A stretch of 64,000 bases of DNA from Bacteroidota bacterium (GCA_041658205.1 JBBAAO010000001.1:2046001-2110000), one strand, 5' to 3'; shown: positions 1 to 8,383, counted from the stretch's first letter. Notes: generated by a model not told the origin, from the letters alone. Made by a program: numbers and translations.

Positions 1-529
1 CAAGCGATACGTTTAATTTGTTGATCTCGTGTACATGTTTGCGGGGCATTTTGTTCACTGCAAACTGAAATGCTGCAATCAGATCAAACAACGTCACGTC
101 ACGGATAATATCATCGTCATTTTCTTCTTCGATAACTATGGGATCGTGCTCAAAATTGCCGCGATACGCCAATTTTTTATGCTGTATCTGCCTGCGCTCA
201 AGTTCTTCCGCCATCTCTTTCCAGCGCTTATATTCCAACAGCCGACGAACAAGTTCCGCGCGTGGATCGAACTCCTCTTCTCCTTCACCGTCTGGGCGCG
301 GCAGCAGCATCTGCGCTTTTATCTGCATCAACTCCGCCGCCGTCACAATAAACTCTCCGGCAATATCCAGATTCAATTCCTGCAGATATTGAAGGTATTG
401 CAAAAACTCTTTTGTAATTTTCGCTATTGGAATATCATAAATATCCAATTCATCTCTTTTAATAAAAAAGAGAAGAAGATCCAGTGGGCCTTCAAAATCT
501 GATAATTTTACTCTGTATGCTTTATCCAT
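1..529 (-). CDS. scpA: Segregation and condensation protein A (ScpA), C-terminus cut by window edge
   Basis: ScpA is the kleisin that bridges the SMC ATPase and ScpB in the chromosome-condensing complex. The ATG is at 529 and about 176 N-terminal codons are visible; the family is usually about 240-270 residues, so the C-terminal winged helix lies outside the window. The start of the protein holds the family hallmark FEGPLDLLLFFI, followed by DIYDIPIAKIT and a helix with AAELMQIKAQMLLP, which is the SMC-binding region. After that comes an acidic linker (EEEFDPRAELVRRLLEYK) typical of ScpA. The gene starts 13 bp after the trpS stop, so the two are probably cotranscribed. A trpS-scpA order is common in bacteria. 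No feature looks abnormal apart from the truncation. Confidence 0.93.
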   Translation of the reverse strand, partial: MDKAYRVKLSDFEGPLDLLLFFIKRDELDIYDIPIAKITKEFLQYLQYLQELNLDIAGEFIVTAAELMQIKAQMLLPRPDGEGEEEFDPRAELVRRLLEYKRWKEMAEELERRQIQHKKLAYRGNFEHDPIVIEEENDDDIIRDVTLFDLIAAFQFAVNKMPRKHVHEINKLNVSL

Positions 530-542
530 TGTCGGTTATGTG

Positions 543-1553
543 CTATCCGATCTTCATCACTTGACGCACTTCCTGCATTGTTTCATTCGCAATTCTTTTG
601 GCACGGGCTTCCCCATCATGCAACACAAATTTTACTTCTACAGGATTATTCTCGTAGTATGCACGTTTCTCACGAAACGGAGCCAGGGTTTCCGCAATCT
701 TTAAAGAACAATTTTTTTTGCAGTCAACACATCCCAAAGCACCTGACTCACATCCTGTTCGAATTTCCGGTACTTCGGTAGGATTAAATTTTTGGTGATA
801 CGAAAAAACAACGCAAACATCCGGTCTGCCCGGATCGTTCTTACGAACTTTGAGTGTATCAGTGACCGCAGTCCGCATTCTCTTTTGAATCTCATCCGGT
901 GAATCAGAAAGCAAAATTGTATTTCCCAGCGACTTGCTCATCTTTTGATTTCCATCAAGTCCGGCAAGGCGCGCAAATTTTGTCAGTTTCGGTTCGGGTT
1001 CCGGGAAAACTTGTTTATCCGCTGTCTGTTTGGCGGATCCCCACTGAAGGTTAAATCTTCGGGCTATCTCTCGTGTGATTTCAATGTGCGGAACTTGATC
1101 TTCTCCCACAGGAACAACTTCTCCTTTGTAGAGAAGAATATCTGCCGATTGCAACACAGGGTATCCAAGATGTCCATACACCACTGAATCCATATTCAGA
1201 TCGCGGATCTGGTCTTTTAATGTAGGATTTCGTTCCAATCGTGCAGTAGTGATGAGCATAGAAAAAATTAAATGAAGCTCAGCATGCTCTTTGATTTGTG
1301 ATTGACGAAAGATGGGACTTTTTTCAGGATCGATTCCTGCCGCAAGCCAATCGATTACCATATCAATGGAGTTCTGATACAATTCGTTCGTATCAAGATT
1401 CGTCGTTAACGCATGATAATCTGCTATCAGATGATAATTGTCGTATTCGTTTTGTAAGGCAACCCAATTTTCCAATGCGCCAACCAGATGACCGATGTGG
1501 AGTTTCCCAGTCGGACGCATACCGCTTAATATTCTCTTTTTTTTGGTATTCAA
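543..1553 (-). CDS. trpS: Tryptophan--tRNA ligase with Fe-S-type cysteine motif
   Basis: This cytosolic class I synthetase charges tRNA-Trp. The 336 residues are a normal length. The HIGH motif is residues 19-22 (GKLHIGH) and KMSKS is residues 204-208. The start is a TTG at 1553: family members begin right before the RILSGMRPTG block, and AAGGAACGAG sits at ribosome-binding distance. Residues C247, C268, C275 and C278 form C-x20-C-x6-C-x2-C. This resembles the C-x22-C-x6-C-x2-C motif that binds a [4Fe-4S] cluster near the anticodon-binding part of Thermotoga maritima TrpRS, so an Fe-S cluster is inferred. Downstream is scpA; upstream is an intergenic heptad repeat and an HNH nuclease gene. 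Confidence 0.97.
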   Translation of the reverse strand: MNTKKKRILSGMRPTGKLHIGHLVGALENWVALQNEYDNYHLIADYHALTTNLDTNELYQNSIDMVIDWLAAGIDPEKSPIFRQSQIKEHAELHLIFSMLITTARLERNPTLKDQIRDLNMDSVVYGHLGYPVLQSADILLYKGEVVPVGEDQVPHIEITREIARRFNLQWGSAKQTADKQVFPEPEPKLTKFARLAGLDGNQKMSKSLGNTILLSDSPDEIQKRMRTAVTDTLKVRKNDPGRPDVCVVFSYHQKFNPTEVPEIRTGCESGALGCVDCKKNCSLKIAETLAPFREKRAYYENNPVEVKFVLHDGEARAKRIANETMQEVRQVMKIG

Positions 1554-1580
1554 AAAAATCTCGTTCCTTAAAATAATCGT

Positions 1581-1643
1581 TTCATGTTTCAGGATTCACG
1601 ATTCAGGGTTCATAACTGAATCTTGCATCATGAAACCTGAATC
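1581..1643. repeat. Nine in-phase 7-bp units, five forward then four inverted
   Basis: The gap between the HNH gene and trpS is built of 7-mers in exact register from 1581: TTCATGT, TTCAGGA, TTCACGA, TTCAGGG and TTCATAA, followed by the reverse-sense units CTGAATC, TTGCATC, ATGAAAC and CTGAATC. As a result 1600-1613 and 1630-1643 pair as a 13-of-14 bp hairpin, followed on the plus strand by a T-run. The same design recurs at 3640-3765. A hairpin or terminator role is possible, but the 7-bp phase points to a dispersed repeat family. Confidence 0.75.
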
Positions 1644-1649
1644 AGTTTT

Positions 1650-2141
1650 TTAGTGCATGAACAAATACGGTTTCCACCGGTCGTCCATATTCCCGACAAA
1701 ATGACGAATGAAGGTAACATGATTCGGTTTCATTGGCAGCCGCATCAACGGCATCCCGGCTTCTTCCGGAGTACTATCTCCTTTTCTATTGTTACACTTC
1801 ACACACGCAGCTACAAGATTCTCCCATGCATCTTCTCCCCCTTTTGAACGAGGCTGAACATGGTCCATTGTCAGCGGCATATCACCTCTTCCGCAATATT
1901 GACAGCGGTGACCGTCGCGACGAAGAATATTCTTTCGTGAAAGAATAATTTTCTTATAGGGCACCCGAACAAACGCAGAGAGACGAACAACGCTTGGGAA
2001 CGGCATTGCCAATGAGACAGAGCGAATGACTTTTCCATTACTGGCTTCAATCAACTCAGCTTTGCGCAGAAAAAGAAGCATTATTGCTTTTTTAACATTG
2101 CAAACACTTAATGGCTCATAATTCTGGTTAAGCACAAGCAC
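1650..2141 (-). CDS. HNH endonuclease
   Basis: This 163-residue protein belongs to the HNH/McrA-like family of stand-alone nucleases. A zinc ribbon is formed by C80-x2-C83 and C113-x2-C116. The catalytic core is D93-H94 (MDHVQPRSKGG), then the NLV segment and NNRK at 117-120. The N-terminal VLNQNYEPLSV block is shared by this widespread subfamily, in which it precedes the nuclease fold. The start is a GTG at 2141, because VLNQNYEPL must be included and no ATG lies upstream in frame. No methyltransferase or specificity gene is nearby, so nothing supports a restriction system. The biological substrate of this subfamily is not established. Confidence 0.88.
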   Translation of the reverse strand: MLVLNQNYEPLSVCNVKKAIMLLFLRKAELIEASNGKVIRSVSLAMPFPSVVRLSAFVRVPYKKIILSRKNILRRDGHRCQYCGRGDMPLTMDHVQPRSKGGEDAWENLVAACVKCNNRKGDSTPEEAGMPLMRLPMKPNHVTFIRHFVGNMDDRWKPYLFMH

Positions 2142-2454
2142 TTTACTATTTAAGCGCCCGTGTATACTTTTCGACTGGAATAATGAACTGAAGGCGACAA
2201 TCCTCCTCTTGCTACTTTCGTTTTTCTATGAAAGGGCTTTTAGTAGTACGTAACCGTCGATAATGTAATGTCTTTACCTAGTATTTTCGAGAAAAACCTT
2301 TGAGATAGACCGCTAATGTAGTTGAAATATAACAACAGCGATAGTTAATATCAATCAGGAGAGCGAATTAAATTGAGGGGAAATGGGGATTCAGAAAGGG
2401 TCGAAAACTCGACCAAACTGTATTGTTTGGTCGAATTAATCTTGTTCAAATATT
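2142..2454. other. Intergenic region upstream of HNH gene, 313 bp
   Basis: No coding region is supported here. Apart from the hairpin at 2409-2434 (listed separately), I see no repeat, tRNA or recognisable riboswitch. An AGAGGAGG stretch on the minus strand near 2210 lies in frame with the HNH gene but has no usable start codon at ribosome-binding distance. Confidence 0.6.
2409..2434 (-). terminator. Perfect 10-bp hairpin after aroC
   Basis: TCGACCAAAC at 2409-2418 and GTTTGGTCGA at 2425-2434 are perfect reverse complements with a 6-nt loop. The hairpin lies 20 bp past the aroC stop. Read on the minus strand it is followed by GTTTTCG, so the U-tract is short. A terminator role is likely but not certain. 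Confidence 0.6.
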
Positions 2455-3615
2455 TTAGAATCGTTTTTTTATCTCTTTTAACGAGTCTCCACCAAACTTC
2501 TCCAACAATGCATTCGCAATTACAGGCGCTACAACAGCTTCGCCGATAACAGCACAGGCTGGGACTGCGCAAACGTCAGACCGTTCATAACGGGATTTTA
2601 CTGTTTGCTTTGATTTGATATCCACTGTTCGCAACGGATTAGCCAACGTAGAAATAGGCTTCATAGCACCCCGAATGATTAAGGTTTCACCATTCGTAAC
2701 GCCACCTTCTAAACCACCAGCACGATTTGTCGGTCGGTACGTACTCTTTTTTTCTGAAAGAAGTTCGTCATGAACATCAGATCCGAAACGGTGTGCATTT
2801 TCAAAACCGTCACCAATTTCGACACCTTTTACGGCATGAATGGACATGATTGCTTGCGCAAGTTGTCCATCGAGTTTTCTATCATAATGAACATAACTTC
2901 CTAATCCGATTGGAACACCCGAGACAATCACCTCAAAAATGCCGCCAAGTGTATCCCCTTTTTTCTTGCATGCTTTAATTGCGGCAATTGCTTTTGCTTC
3001 AATCTGTTTGTCCAAAATTCGAACTTCAGACGCATCGGCTGCAGAAGCAACACTCCAAGCGTTCTCTTTCAAAATCAATTTGTGAATCAATTTATTCAAT
3101 TCAGAAATATTTTTTATTTCTGCGCTCCCTATGGAAAGAACGTGACTGCCGATAAACAGTCCTAATTCTTCTAACAATTTTCTTGGAATAGAACAGCAGG
3201 CAACACGCATTGCAGTCTCTCTCGCGCTGGCTCGATCAATCACATTACGAATGTCGTCGAAATCATACTTCACGGAGCCGACATAATCGGCATGGCCAGG
3301 ACGAGGAAGAGTAATTTTTTCAATTCCTTTTCCGCTCCCTTCAACGGACATTTTTTCTGTCCAATTCTGCCAATCCTTATTTCGAATCATGAGTGCAATC
3401 GGTGAGCCGAGTGTTTTGCCAAATCGCACACCGGAAAGTATTTCAACTTTATCGGTTTCAATTCTCATTCTGCCGCCGCGGCCGTACCCTTGCTGCCTGC
3501 GCCAGAGATGATGGTTAATATATTCGGATGAAATCGGAAGTCCCGCTGGAATTCCTTCAACAATTCCAACAAGAGCTTGTCCGTGTGATTCACCTGCTGT
3601 GTAGTAGCGTACCAT
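2455..3615 (-). CDS. aroC: Chorismate synthase
   Basis: This is the last step of the shikimate pathway: 5-enolpyruvylshikimate-3-phosphate is converted to chorismate with reduced FMN as cofactor, in the cytosol. The 386 residues are full length. Family signatures visible are GESHG at residues 8-12, the GRGGRMRIETDKVEILSG block near residues 45-63, the RPGHADYVG segment near 105, the SRAGGLEGG-like RAGGLEGGVTNG near 300 and the C-terminal RSDVCAVPA block. It stands alone, with a hairpin downstream and a heptad-repeat gap upstream separating it from an acyl-CoA dehydrogenase. The ATG at 3615 gives the canonical N-terminus. Confidence 0.97.
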   Translation of the reverse strand: MVRYYTAGESHGQALVGIVEGIPAGLPISSEYINHHLWRRQQGYGRGGRMRIETDKVEILSGVRFGKTLGSPIALMIRNKDWQNWTEKMSVEGSGKGIEKITLPRPGHADYVGSVKYDFDDIRNVIDRASARETAMRVACCSIPRKLLEELGLFIGSHVLSIGSAEIKNISELNKLIHKLILKENAWSVASAADASEVRILDKQIEAKAIAAIKACKKKGDTLGGIFEVIVSGVPIGLGSYVHYDRKLDGQLAQAIMSIHAVKGVEIGDGFENAHRFGSDVHDELLSEKKSTYRPTNRAGGLEGGVTNGETLIIRGAMKPISTLANPLRTVDIKSKQTVKSRYERSDVCAVPACAVIGEAVVAPVIANALLEKFGGDSLKEIKKRF

Positions 3616-3639
3616 AAAAAAGTAAGATTAGTGTTTTAT

Positions 3640-3765
3640 GATTCAGGATGTAAGATTCAAGATGCACGATTCAAGATTCAAAATTTAAGTTTCAGGGTTC
3701 AGGATACATGATTCAATAAAAGAATTGGAATGAATCCTGTAGCGTGAAACGTGAATCGATGAATT
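3640..3765. repeat. Heptanucleotide-periodic array, forward block then inverted block
   Basis: From 3640 to 3716 there are eleven consecutive 7-mers in exact phase, six of them GATTCAR or one base off it (GATTCAG, GATTCAA four times, GGTTCAG), with degenerate copies between. After 14 bp, again two units in phase, TGAATCC at 3731, TGTAGCG, TGAAACG, TGAATCG and ATGAATT continue to 3765. These are the same unit in inverted sense. The array fills the gap between the aroC start and the acyl-CoA dehydrogenase stop. It matches the array at 1581-1643 in unit, phase and forward-then-inverted layout. Confidence 0.8.
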
Positions 3766-4919
3766 TAGCTGTTCCATTTTCCGTTCTGTTTCAAGATCTG
3801 TCTGCTGATAATTAACTTTTGAATCTCATTTGTTCCTTCGAATATTTTCAAGATGCGAGCGTCGCGATAAAAACGTTCGAATGGAAGCTCGGCAGAAAAA
3901 CCCATACCTCCGTGGATCTGCAGTGCTTGGTCCGCAATTTCTGAAACCGCTTCGGAACAATATAATTTAACAATTGCAGCGTCAAGAGTAATATCTTCTT
4001 TATTATCACTTTTGAATGCCGCTTTATAGACCATATTTTCCATAGCATAGATATGCGTTGCCATATCTGAGATCATAAATTGTATTGCCTGAAATTTAGA
4101 AATCGGCTCCCCGAATTGCTTACGCTGTTTGGAATATGCGACGGACAATTCCAGCATTTCTTTCGCTGCACCAAAACAGGCGGCGCCTAACCCAAGTCTT
4201 CCAGAATTCAAAGTTTCCATTGCTACTAAAAATCCACGACCATCTGTTCCGATCATATTTTCTTCGGGAATTTCTACATTATCAAAGGCAAGACTGTTTG
4301 TGACGCTCCCTTTGATACCGAGTTTTTTCTCATTCTTTCCAACGCTCACGCCAGCGAATTTTTTTTCAACAACAAATCCGGTAATCCCTTTTTCTGTCCG
4401 TGCGAATACTGAATATGCATCCGCTATTGCACCATTCGTAATCCAGGCTTTTGCCCCGTTGAGAATCCATGTATCACCCCGTTTTTCAGCGCGGGTAGAA
4501 AGATTAAATGAATCCGATCCTGCTTCAGCCTCGGTCAATGCAAATGCAGCAATCATTTCACCGGATGCCATTACCGGAAGATATTTCTTTTTTAATGTCT
4601 CTGATCCACCAACGATGATTGCTTGTGCGCCGATTGATTGATGAGCGCCGATGGTCGCGGCCGTTGAGCCGCACACTCTCGCCACTTCTTCTTGTGCAAG
4701 ACAAAACCCAACTTTCCCAAATCCGCCACCTCCGTATTCTTCCGGAATTGCTGTCCCAAATAAACCAACTTCGGCAATTTTTTTAAGCAGGGATGGCGGT
4801 ATCTCTTCATCACGGTCAATTTTTGTTGCGAGAGGTCGGATTTCTGCATTAGAAAATTCACGAACCATATCTCGAAGCATCAACTGTTCGGGAGAAAAAG
4901 GAAAATTCATACCACTCAC
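3765..4919 (-). CDS. Acyl-CoA dehydrogenase, short/medium-chain type
   Basis: This FAD flavoenzyme takes two hydrogens from acyl-CoA and passes the electrons to electron-transfer flavoprotein. The 384 residues fit the soluble family. The signature AFALTEAEAGSD near residues 125-136 and the C-terminal QIHGGMGFSAELPFERFYRD block are present. IFEGTNEIQ at about 359-367 places the catalytic-base Glu at about 361, as in medium-chain and short-chain enzymes; isovaleryl-CoA dehydrogenases place it elsewhere. The neighbours do not define a substrate. The methylmalonyl-CoA mutase gene at 14 kb hints at acyl-CoA or branched-chain catabolism in the organism. Exact chain length cannot be read from sequence. 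Confidence 0.93.
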   Translation of the reverse strand: MSGMNFPFSPEQLMLRDMVREFSNAEIRPLATKIDRDEEIPPSLLKKIAEVGLFGTAIPEEYGGGGFGKVGFCLAQEEVARVCGSTAATIGAHQSIGAQAIIVGGSETLKKKYLPVMASGEMIAAFALTEAEAGSDSFNLSTRAEKRGDTWILNGAKAWITNGAIADAYSVFARTEKGITGFVVEKKFAGVSVGKNEKKLGIKGSVTNSLAFDNVEIPEENMIGTDGRGFLVAMETLNSGRLGLGAACFGAAKEMLELSVAYSKQRKQFGEPISKFQAIQFMISDMATHIYAMENMVYKAAFKSDNKEDITLDAAIVKLYCSEAVSEIADQALQIHGGMGFSAELPFERFYRDARILKIFEGTNEIQKLIISRQILKQNGKWNS

Positions 4920-4965
4920 GCTGTCATGTGTATAATATTATCTACAAGAATATACAAAATAAAAT

Positions 4966-5005
4966 AAAAAGACCTCATTGATTTTTCGATCAACGAGGCC
5001 TTTTT
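4966..5005 (-). terminator. Rho-independent terminator after the HtrA protease gene
   Basis: AAAAAGACCTCATTGAT and GATCAACGAGGCCTTTTT form a long stem with one or two mismatches and a short T-rich loop, flanked by A-run and T-run. It begins 20 bp past the protease stop and, being A/T-flanked on both sides, could act on both strands. Confidence 0.82.
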
Positions 5006-5024
5006 GTGAACTGAAAGCAATTTC

Positions 5025-6545
5025 CTATCCTTTTGGTATCATCAATGCCACAAACCGGATTTTATTATCTGCCCCTTTCACTCGAAGCAAAACAGCTTCT
5101 CCTTCTTTTTTCGATTTCATTATTTTCTCAAATTCTGTCAGCGAACTGAAATCCTTTTTATCCACATCAAGAATGAGATCACCTTCGCGAAGGAAACGGC
5201 TGGCTGCTTCACCGAAATTTTTAATCGATGAAACCACTACACCGCGGGATGCATCTCTGTCCTTTAATAAACGACTGTCTGCTTTTTTCACAGAGAATCC
5301 GAGTTTTTCGAAGTCCAAAGATCGAACAGAGGCATCCTGCGCTATAGACGGATCGTTTTCGTCTTCTTCCAGTGATGCAGTTGTTGGACCTTCGGATCGA
5401 GGTTTTAAAGTGATCACTTTTTCCATTTTCTTTTCATCGCGCCAGATGAGTAATTTCACTTTATCGCCGGGATGCTTTGAGGCAATATATGCTTGCAATT
5501 CATTCGGTGCTTTCATCGGTCTGTTATCAATGGTCAGAATGATGTCTCCGGCTTTCACTCCTGCTGCTTTTGCCGCTTCGCCGACTACTTCTTGAACAAA
5601 TACACCTTCCGGTTTTTCCAATCCGCTTGCTTTGGCGAGCGTTTCGTCTACTTGAGAAATTTGTACGCCGATATAACCACGTTCAACTTTCCCATGAAGA
5701 ATCAGATCGGTCGCAACACTCTTCGCAAGATTGATTGGAATGGCAAATGAATATCCTTGGTATCGCTGATTGGTTGTAGCAATTGCAGTATTAATACCAA
5801 TTACTTCTCCGTAAATGTTCACCAGAGCTCCGCCGCTGTTTCCAGGATTTACTGCAGCATCCGTTTGGATAAAGTTCTCCACACCATAACTATCTTCAAT
5901 CAGACGCAGGTTACCTCTTCCAAGATAACTGATGATTCCTGCCGTGACAGTTGAATTTAATCCCAACGGATTTCCGATTGCGAGCGCCCACTGCCCCACC
6001 TGCACATCATCAGAATTTCCAATCATTGCAACGGGAAGATTATCACCTTCAATTTTCACAACAGCAACATCGGTCAAAGGATCGGCACCGATTAACTTTG
6101 CTTTAAAACGGCGAGTATCGTTCAACACAACTTCGATCCCATCATCTGCAGCATTATCAACAACGTGATTGTTCGTCATGACATAACCGTCTTTCGTTAC
6201 AATCACACCGGAACCTGCACCCTGCGTTTGTCCTTCCGGTTGATGAAAACGGAAATCAGGAAAAAATTTAAAGAACTCTTCTTCTCTGCCATCGGGTTTT
6301 CTAGGTTTAGTTGTTACACTGATATACACAACAGATGGTGTCGCTTCTTTTGATACTTTAACGAACGCATCATTTGCTGCTTGAAGATCAAGATCGGTTT
6401 TGGATGGTGCCTTGTCAGATCCGAGTTTAACTTGTTTTTGTTGCGCCAGTCCCAGGTCGACACCGTCAAGGTCGGAGACAAGGATCGCGCCGAAGATAAT
6501 TCCGACGACGATAAAAAAGAATGCTGCAAGAATAGAACGTTTCAT
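5025..6545 (-). CDS. degP: Do-like periplasmic serine protease (HtrA/DegP family)
   Basis: This envelope protease and chaperone degrades misfolded periplasmic proteins. Residues 1-25 form an uncleaved anchor or signal segment (RSILAAFFFIVVGIIFGAIL). The trypsin-like domain carries the triad H127 (TNNHVV), D159 (DPLTDVAVV) and S237 (NPGNSGGAL). Two PDZ domains follow, at roughly 285-380 and 410-500. At 506 residues it is the standard two-PDZ length. AGAGGGAGAAA precedes the ATG at 6545. It follows recO after a 36-bp gap and ends at a strong terminator, so it closes the long minus-strand run. DegP versus DegQ-type orthology cannot be settled from sequence alone. Confidence 0.95.
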   Translation of the reverse strand: MKRSILAAFFFIVVGIIFGAILVSDLDGVDLGLAQQKQVKLGSDKAPSKTDLDLQAANDAFVKVSKEATPSVVYISVTTKPRKPDGREEEFFKFFPDFRFHQPEGQTQGAGSGVIVTKDGYVMTNNHVVDNAADDGIEVVLNDTRRFKAKLIGADPLTDVAVVKIEGDNLPVAMIGNSDDVQVGQWALAIGNPLGLNSTVTAGIISYLGRGNLRLIEDSYGVENFIQTDAAVNPGNSGGALVNIYGEVIGINTAIATTNQRYQGYSFAIPINLAKSVATDLILHGKVERGYIGVQISQVDETLAKASGLEKPEGVFVQEVVGEAAKAAGVKAGDIILTIDNRPMKAPNELQAYIASKHPGDKVKLLIWRDEKKMEKVITLKPRSEGPTTASLEEDENDPSIAQDASVRSLDFEKLGFSVKKADSRLLKDRDASRGVVVSSIKNFGEAASRFLREGDLILDVDKKDFSSLTEFEKIMKSKKEGEAVLLRVKGADNKIRFVALMIPKG

Positions 6546-6581
6546 ATAGTAATTTCTCCCTCTAGTTTCAAATTGGATTGA

Positions 6582-7352
6582 TCATGATATACTCTGTAAC
6601 AACGAAAGTGATTTCAAAGTTCTGACACTGTCAATATGATACCGAAGATATGCCTGCAAAATCGATATCAGATCATCCCGCATCACGGAATTCATTGATA
6701 ACGACGTTGATTTTTCAATGGCATTTGTTTGTAAATAGTAAAGGGATTTCAAAAGTCCGCCGGATATTTTTGTTCCGGTTGATGTTTGATCCGCAGAACA
6801 GTGAGGACAGATCAATTTACCGTCTGACAGTCGAAGCAATACGGATTTAAAATCATGTTCGTCGGTTTTCCTTCCGCAGTTCAAACATGTATCCAGTGTC
6901 AAACCAAATCCGAACTGATCGAACATTTTTACCATAAAGCCGAACAATACATTCATGCCATTCTTTCCTGCACCGTCTATCGCTTGAAGGGATTCGACAA
7001 TCATAGAGAACAATATTTCATTCTCTTCTTCACCATGGATCACCATATTCACCAATTCTACCAGTGCAAGTCCTGTAAACATTCGTTCAGAATCACTCTG
7101 CAGTCTGTTTAATGGTGTTACAATCTCGCTTTTCGAGAGAAGGTGAAGATCTCCATGTTCCTTTTTATAGATTACTACCGATGAATGTGTCATCGCCTCC
7201 AGCGATGACCCAAACTTGTTCGTCTTTTGATTTTTCACCCCTTTTGCGATCACTTTTATTTTTCCATACTTCCGCGAATACAATGTAACAATCTTGCTGG
7301 TATCGCGAAAGTTGATGGAATGTAATACGACCGCTTCCGTTTCCACAATCAT
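6582..7352 (-). CDS. recO: DNA repair protein RecO
   Basis: RecO helps load RecA on SSB-coated single-stranded DNA in the RecFOR pathway and anneals complementary strands. The 256 residues are typical. The N-terminal OB fold starts with VETEAVVLHSINFRDTSKIV, followed by YSRKYGKIKVIAKG, both diagnostic. A zinc-binding pair, CLNCG near residue 152 and CPHCS near 183, is present as in many RecO proteins. The gene overlaps the mtnA stop by 4 bp, so translation may be coupled. ruvB and uvrA elsewhere in the window belong to separate transcription units. Confidence 0.93.
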   Translation of the reverse strand: MIVETEAVVLHSINFRDTSKIVTLYSRKYGKIKVIAKGVKNQKTNKFGSSLEAMTHSSVVIYKKEHGDLHLLSKSEIVTPLNRLQSDSERMFTGLALVELVNMVIHGEEENEILFSMIVESLQAIDGAGKNGMNVLFGFMVKMFDQFGFGLTLDTCLNCGRKTDEHDFKSVLLRLSDGKLICPHCSADQTSTGTKISGGLLKSLYYLQTNAIEKSTSLSMNSVMRDDLISILQAYLRYHIDSVRTLKSLSLLQSIS

Positions 7353-8383
7353 TGTATCACCGATGATTCGATCGATTGAAGATACGGTTTTCTTAATACT
7401 CCTTTTTCCGTAATGATCGCTGAAATCAATTCCCCAGGTGTTACATCAAACGCTGGTGCAAATACTTGTGATTCAACCGGTGCGACCTGTCTTCCAAATC
7501 CGTTGATGATTTCCTCTTTCCCACGTTCTTCAATTGCAATGCGATCTCCGGACGGCATTGAAGTATCAATTGTCGATGATGGCGCGGCAATATAGAATGG
7601 AATATTATGTTCCTTTGCAAGCAGGGCAAGATTGTATGTTCCGATCTTATTGGCTGTGTCCCCATTAGCAGCAATTCTATCTGCACCGGTGATGATGAGA
7701 TCTATTTTTTTTGTACGGATTGTCCACGCTGCGGAATTATCGGTGATTAACGTAGCTGGTATTCCTGCATTCAACAACTCCCACATTGTCAACCGTGCAC
7801 CCTGGAGCAGGGGCCTCGTTTCATCTGCATAGACATGGATATTTTTCCCAGCTGTATGTGCCGTCAAAATCGCTCCAAACGCAGTTCCAATCCCTCCGGT
7901 AGCAAGCGCCCCGGTATTACAATGTGTCAGGATCTTTGCGTTCTTAGGAATCAATTCTGCACCATTTTCCCCGATTTGATTGCACATGATCCTATCCTCA
8001 TCGTGAATCTTTTGCGCTTCAGCCTCACATTTGTCAAAGAGCGATTGAGCAGTATCACGAGGATTTAGACGAAGAACATTTCTCATTCGTTCCAACGCCC
8101 AAAAAAGATTTTTTGCCGTCGGGCGAGTAGCAGAGATTCGTTGTGCGGATTCTTCAAACAATTGTTCAAACGATTCTCGGGGAGATTTTTTTGCCGTTTG
8201 AACTCCCAATAGTACACCATAGGCCGCGGCGATACCAAGCAATGGGGCTCCTCGAATTTTCAATGCGACGATTGCATTATTCAGGACGGAAAGGTCGGAT
8301 GTTTCAATATATACTTCCATAAGTGGAAGTTCCGTCTGATCCAAAAAGCGAACCGTATGTCCGAGCCATTCAATACTGTTCAT
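7349..8383 (-). CDS. mtnA: S-methyl-5-thioribose-1-phosphate isomerase
   Basis: MtnA converts methylthioribose-1-phosphate to methylthioribulose-1-phosphate in methionine salvage; some homologues act on 5-deoxyribose-1-phosphate. The 344 residues are full length and belong to the eIF2B-like isomerase fold. THCNTGALATGGIGTAFG contains the conserved active-site Cys, and ITGADRIAANGDTANKIGTY contains the conserved Asp. No other methionine-salvage gene (MTA phosphorylase, mtnB-D) is in the window. The upstream neighbour is a PfkB-type kinase, 85 bp away, with an inverted repeat in the gap. It overlaps recO by 4 bp. Confidence 0.95.
   Translation of the reverse strand: MNSIEWLGHTVRFLDQTELPLMEVYIETSDLSVLNNAIVALKIRGAPLLGIAAAYGVLLGVQTAKKSPRESFEQLFEESAQRISATRPTAKNLFWALERMRNVLRLNPRDTAQSLFDKCEAEAQKIHDEDRIMCNQIGENGAELIPKNAKILTHCNTGALATGGIGTAFGAILTAHTAGKNIHVYADETRPLLQGARLTMWELLNAGIPATLITDNSAAWTIRTKKIDLIITGADRIAANGDTANKIGTYNLALLAKEHNIPFYIAAPSSTIDTSMPSGDRIAIEERGKEEIINGFGRQVAPVESQVFAPAFDVTPGELISAIITEKGVLRKPYLQSIESSVIQ

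Noticed and set aside
1650..2141. HNH nuclease as part of a restriction or defence system
   Set aside because: No methyltransferase, specificity subunit, toxin or mobile-element gene lies nearby; the subfamily is widespread as a stand-alone gene.
2180..2215. AGAGGAGGATTG stretch on the minus strand ahead of the HNH gene, possible leader peptide or alternative start
   Set aside because: The only start codon in reach is a TTG one base after the AGGAGG, too close to function, and it is not in frame with a supported product.
3640..3765. Possible CRISPR array in the heptad-repeat gap
   Set aside because: Repeat units are 7 bp, degenerate and contiguous without unique spacers, and no cas gene is near.
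4129..4641. Open frame of 170 codons opposite the acyl-CoA dehydrogenase
   Set aside because: It is the reverse strand of a well-supported gene with a Pro/Ser-rich product and no recognisable motif.
4978..5595. Long plus-strand frame opposite the HtrA gene
   Set aside because: Ser/Phe-rich antisense shadow of the protease gene, which has an intact catalytic triad and two PDZ domains.
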